Source: Nitrososphaeraceae archaeon
GTDB taxonomy: Archaea; Thermoproteota; Nitrososphaeria; Nitrososphaerales; Nitrososphaeraceae
Reading direction: 5' to 3'
Length of the DNA stretch: 64,000 nucleotides
NCBI GenBank assembly: GCA_019246625.1
Contig: JAFAQB010000266.1
Coordinates: 1-64,000, forward strand
Shown: piece by piece, positions 62,979 to 64,000 of the stretch
Numbering within the stretch: position 1 is the first letter of the stretch
How the letters are laid out: each line of letters opens with the position of its first letter
Translations under genes and position numbers: made by a program
Notes under the pieces: generated by a model
Seen by the model: the letters and a program-made list of their open reading frames with translations, nothing else
Databases searched by the model: none
What the model was told of the DNA's origin: nothing

Positions 62979-63332
62979 CTATGTTTTGTTATTTGTCTTC
63001 TCAAAATGATAAAAAGGGCTACCATTGGAATTAATTCCACACTTAATCATCTTAACTCTCATCCCCTGTCGCAATGGCCCTCCAAAAATAGATCCCACCA
63101 GCCTGATACCTCTAATCTCAACTATTCCAAATACTCCTACAATGTTCTTTAAATGAGAAAAAGTAAATTCAAGAAGAACTCCATTTCCATCAATTTTTAG
63201 TAAACGCGCCTCTGATAGACATTTAGGACAATATTTGAAAGGAGGCCATATTTTCTTTTTGCATGAGGCACATACATAGATTCTAAAATCACCCTTCTTC
63301 ACGTAACCTAAAAAATCCTGCATATAGATCAC
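62979..63332 (-). CDS. DUF35 zinc-ribbon/OB-fold protein
   Basis: 117 residues. A rubredoxin-like zinc ribbon (CASCKK, then CPKCLSE) precedes an OB fold (GVLLEFTFSHLKNIVGVFGI, LVGSIFGGPLRQGMRVKMIK). DUF35 proteins pair with thiolases and HMG-CoA synthases and help bind CoA substrates. It follows the thiolase with no gap, so the two form one complex and one operon. Confidence 0.9.
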   Translation of the reverse strand: MIYMQDFLGYVKKGDFRIYVCASCKKKIWPPFKYCPKCLSEARLLKIDGNGVLLEFTFSHLKNIVGVFGIVEIRGIRLVGSIFGGPLRQGMRVKMIKCGINSNGSPFYHFEKTNNKT

Positions 63333-64000
63333 TCATACACCAAGAATAATAACTGTAGCTGAAGTGCCGGCGGCAGCTAGGTTATGAATGAGTCCTGTCT
63401 TACATCCTTTAATTTGTCTTTCACCAGCACTTTCTGATAGCTGGGCTGCAACCTCTGCGGTTTGAGCAAGACCAGTTGCACCCAAGGGATGACCGCAGCC
63501 CAGAATTCCACCGCGAGGATTAATTGCCAATTCATTTTGATTGACAAATTTTCCACCTTTTCCCTTTCTTGTGAAGCCTAAGTCTTCACATGCAAGGATT
63601 TCGAGGATGGTAAATGCGTCATGTAACTCAACAACGTCGACGTCGCGAGGACTAATGTTTGCCGATTTGTAGGCCATTTTAGCAGCGATCTTGGTAGTCT
63701 GATTCGATGTCAGGTCAGCATCTGTAGCTTTGTTCAAGCTAGCTCCATTTGTATGCTGTCCTATTCCTTTTACCCATACTGGATTATCAGTTACTTTTTT
63801 TGCTTTACCTTCAGACAATAACAAGATTGCGGAAGAGCCATCACATATATAGGAACAGTCTAACAATTTAATAGGTTCCACAATTTTCTTTGATTGCATA
63901 ACGTCGCTAATTGTTATTTTGCTCCTGAATATAGCGTTTGGATTTTTCTCTGCACTTTTACGGTTTACTACTGAAACAAACGCCATCTCTTCTTCTGTGG
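63333..64000 (-). CDS. SCP2-type thiolase, C-terminal part, cut by right edge
   Basis: The frame is open to the window end. Present are the middle and C-terminal parts of a thiolase: LLDCSYICDGSSAILLLSEG, then VDVVELHDAFTILEILACED (catalytic His) and GGILGCGHPLGATGLAQTAE with the final Cys/His site. The N-terminal nucleophile Cys is outside the window. With the DUF35 partner it would act as an acetyl-CoA acetyltransferase in the 3-hydroxypropionate/4-hydroxybutyrate cycle or in isoprenoid synthesis. Confidence 0.9.
   Translation of the reverse strand, partial: TEEEMAFVSVVNRKSAEKNPNAIFRSKITISDVMQSKKIVEPIKLLDCSYICDGSSAILLLSEGKAKKVTDNPVWVKGIGQHTNGASLNKATDADLTSNQTTKIAAKMAYKSANISPRDVDVVELHDAFTILEILACEDLGFTRKGKGGKFVNQNELAINPRGGILGCGHPLGATGLAQTAEVAAQLSESAGERQIKGCKTGLIHNLAAAGTSATVIILGV

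Noticed and set aside
1-64000. CRISPR array, rRNA genes or replication origin
   Set aside because: No evenly spaced repeats, no rRNA-like segments and no Cdc6/Orc1 gene or origin-box cluster were seen.

Overview
The window is chromosomal DNA of an ammonia-oxidising archaeon of the Thaumarchaeota (Nitrososphaerota). The evidence is archaeal information-processing genes throughout (Rpo11, TFS, PCNA, SRP54, Pus10, RNase P Rpp29, proteasome alpha, thermosome, eukaryote-type ribosomal proteins eL31, eL39, eS24, eS31, eS4), a divergent FtsZ together with SepF, many TTG starts, leaderless TATA promoters and orphan MEDS-domain and DUF6659-like proteins. The AT-rich composition points to the Nitrosocosmicus side of the soil group I.1b; that placement is inference. 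No rRNA, CRISPR array, integrase, restriction system or intact insertion sequence was seen.

Layout. 1-9.5 kb: rhomboid protease with an Hsp20-like tail, small regulators, AsnRS, a Rieske protein, Rpo11-TFS and PCNA-aspartokinase. 9.5-15.3 kb: SepF, then a decayed patch with two broken transposases, several gene fragments, one MEDS gene and fumarase. 15.4-28.5 kb: secreted PDZ protein, isoaspartyl peptidase, thermosome plus regulator, tRNA methylthiotransferase, FtsZ-like protein, response regulator, eL31-eL39, VIT1 transporter, secreted protein and HIT hydrolase. 29-42.5 kb: Dph6, SRP54, Pus10, a HExxH protein and a nucleotidyltransferase/pseudokinase fusion, facing eS31-eS24; then tRNA-Arg, phosphoglycolate phosphatase-ArgRS, PIN-ATPase and TrmI. 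43.5-52 kb: purine synthesis (purK, purE, purQ, purL, purF, purS, tRNA-Thr, purC), supplying nearly every step from PRPP to SAICAR except purD, purN/T and purM. 52-62 kb: proteasome alpha, a SPOUT methyltransferase and the ribosomal operon uL3 to uL6. 62.3-64 kb: tRNA-Asn, a hypothetical gene, and a DUF35 protein with a thiolase that runs off the right edge.

Most notable points: two tRNAs carry introns at non-canonical positions with convincing bulge-helix-bulge folds; the FtsZ-like gene lacks both the usual GTP-binding signature and an ATG/GTG/TTG start; the nucleotidyltransferase is fused to a kinase fold that has lost its catalytic residues; the rhomboid carries a small-heat-shock-like domain; and the ribosomal operon lacks uL2 and stops after uL6. 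Short proteins of 46-59 residues were found by hand in gaps.
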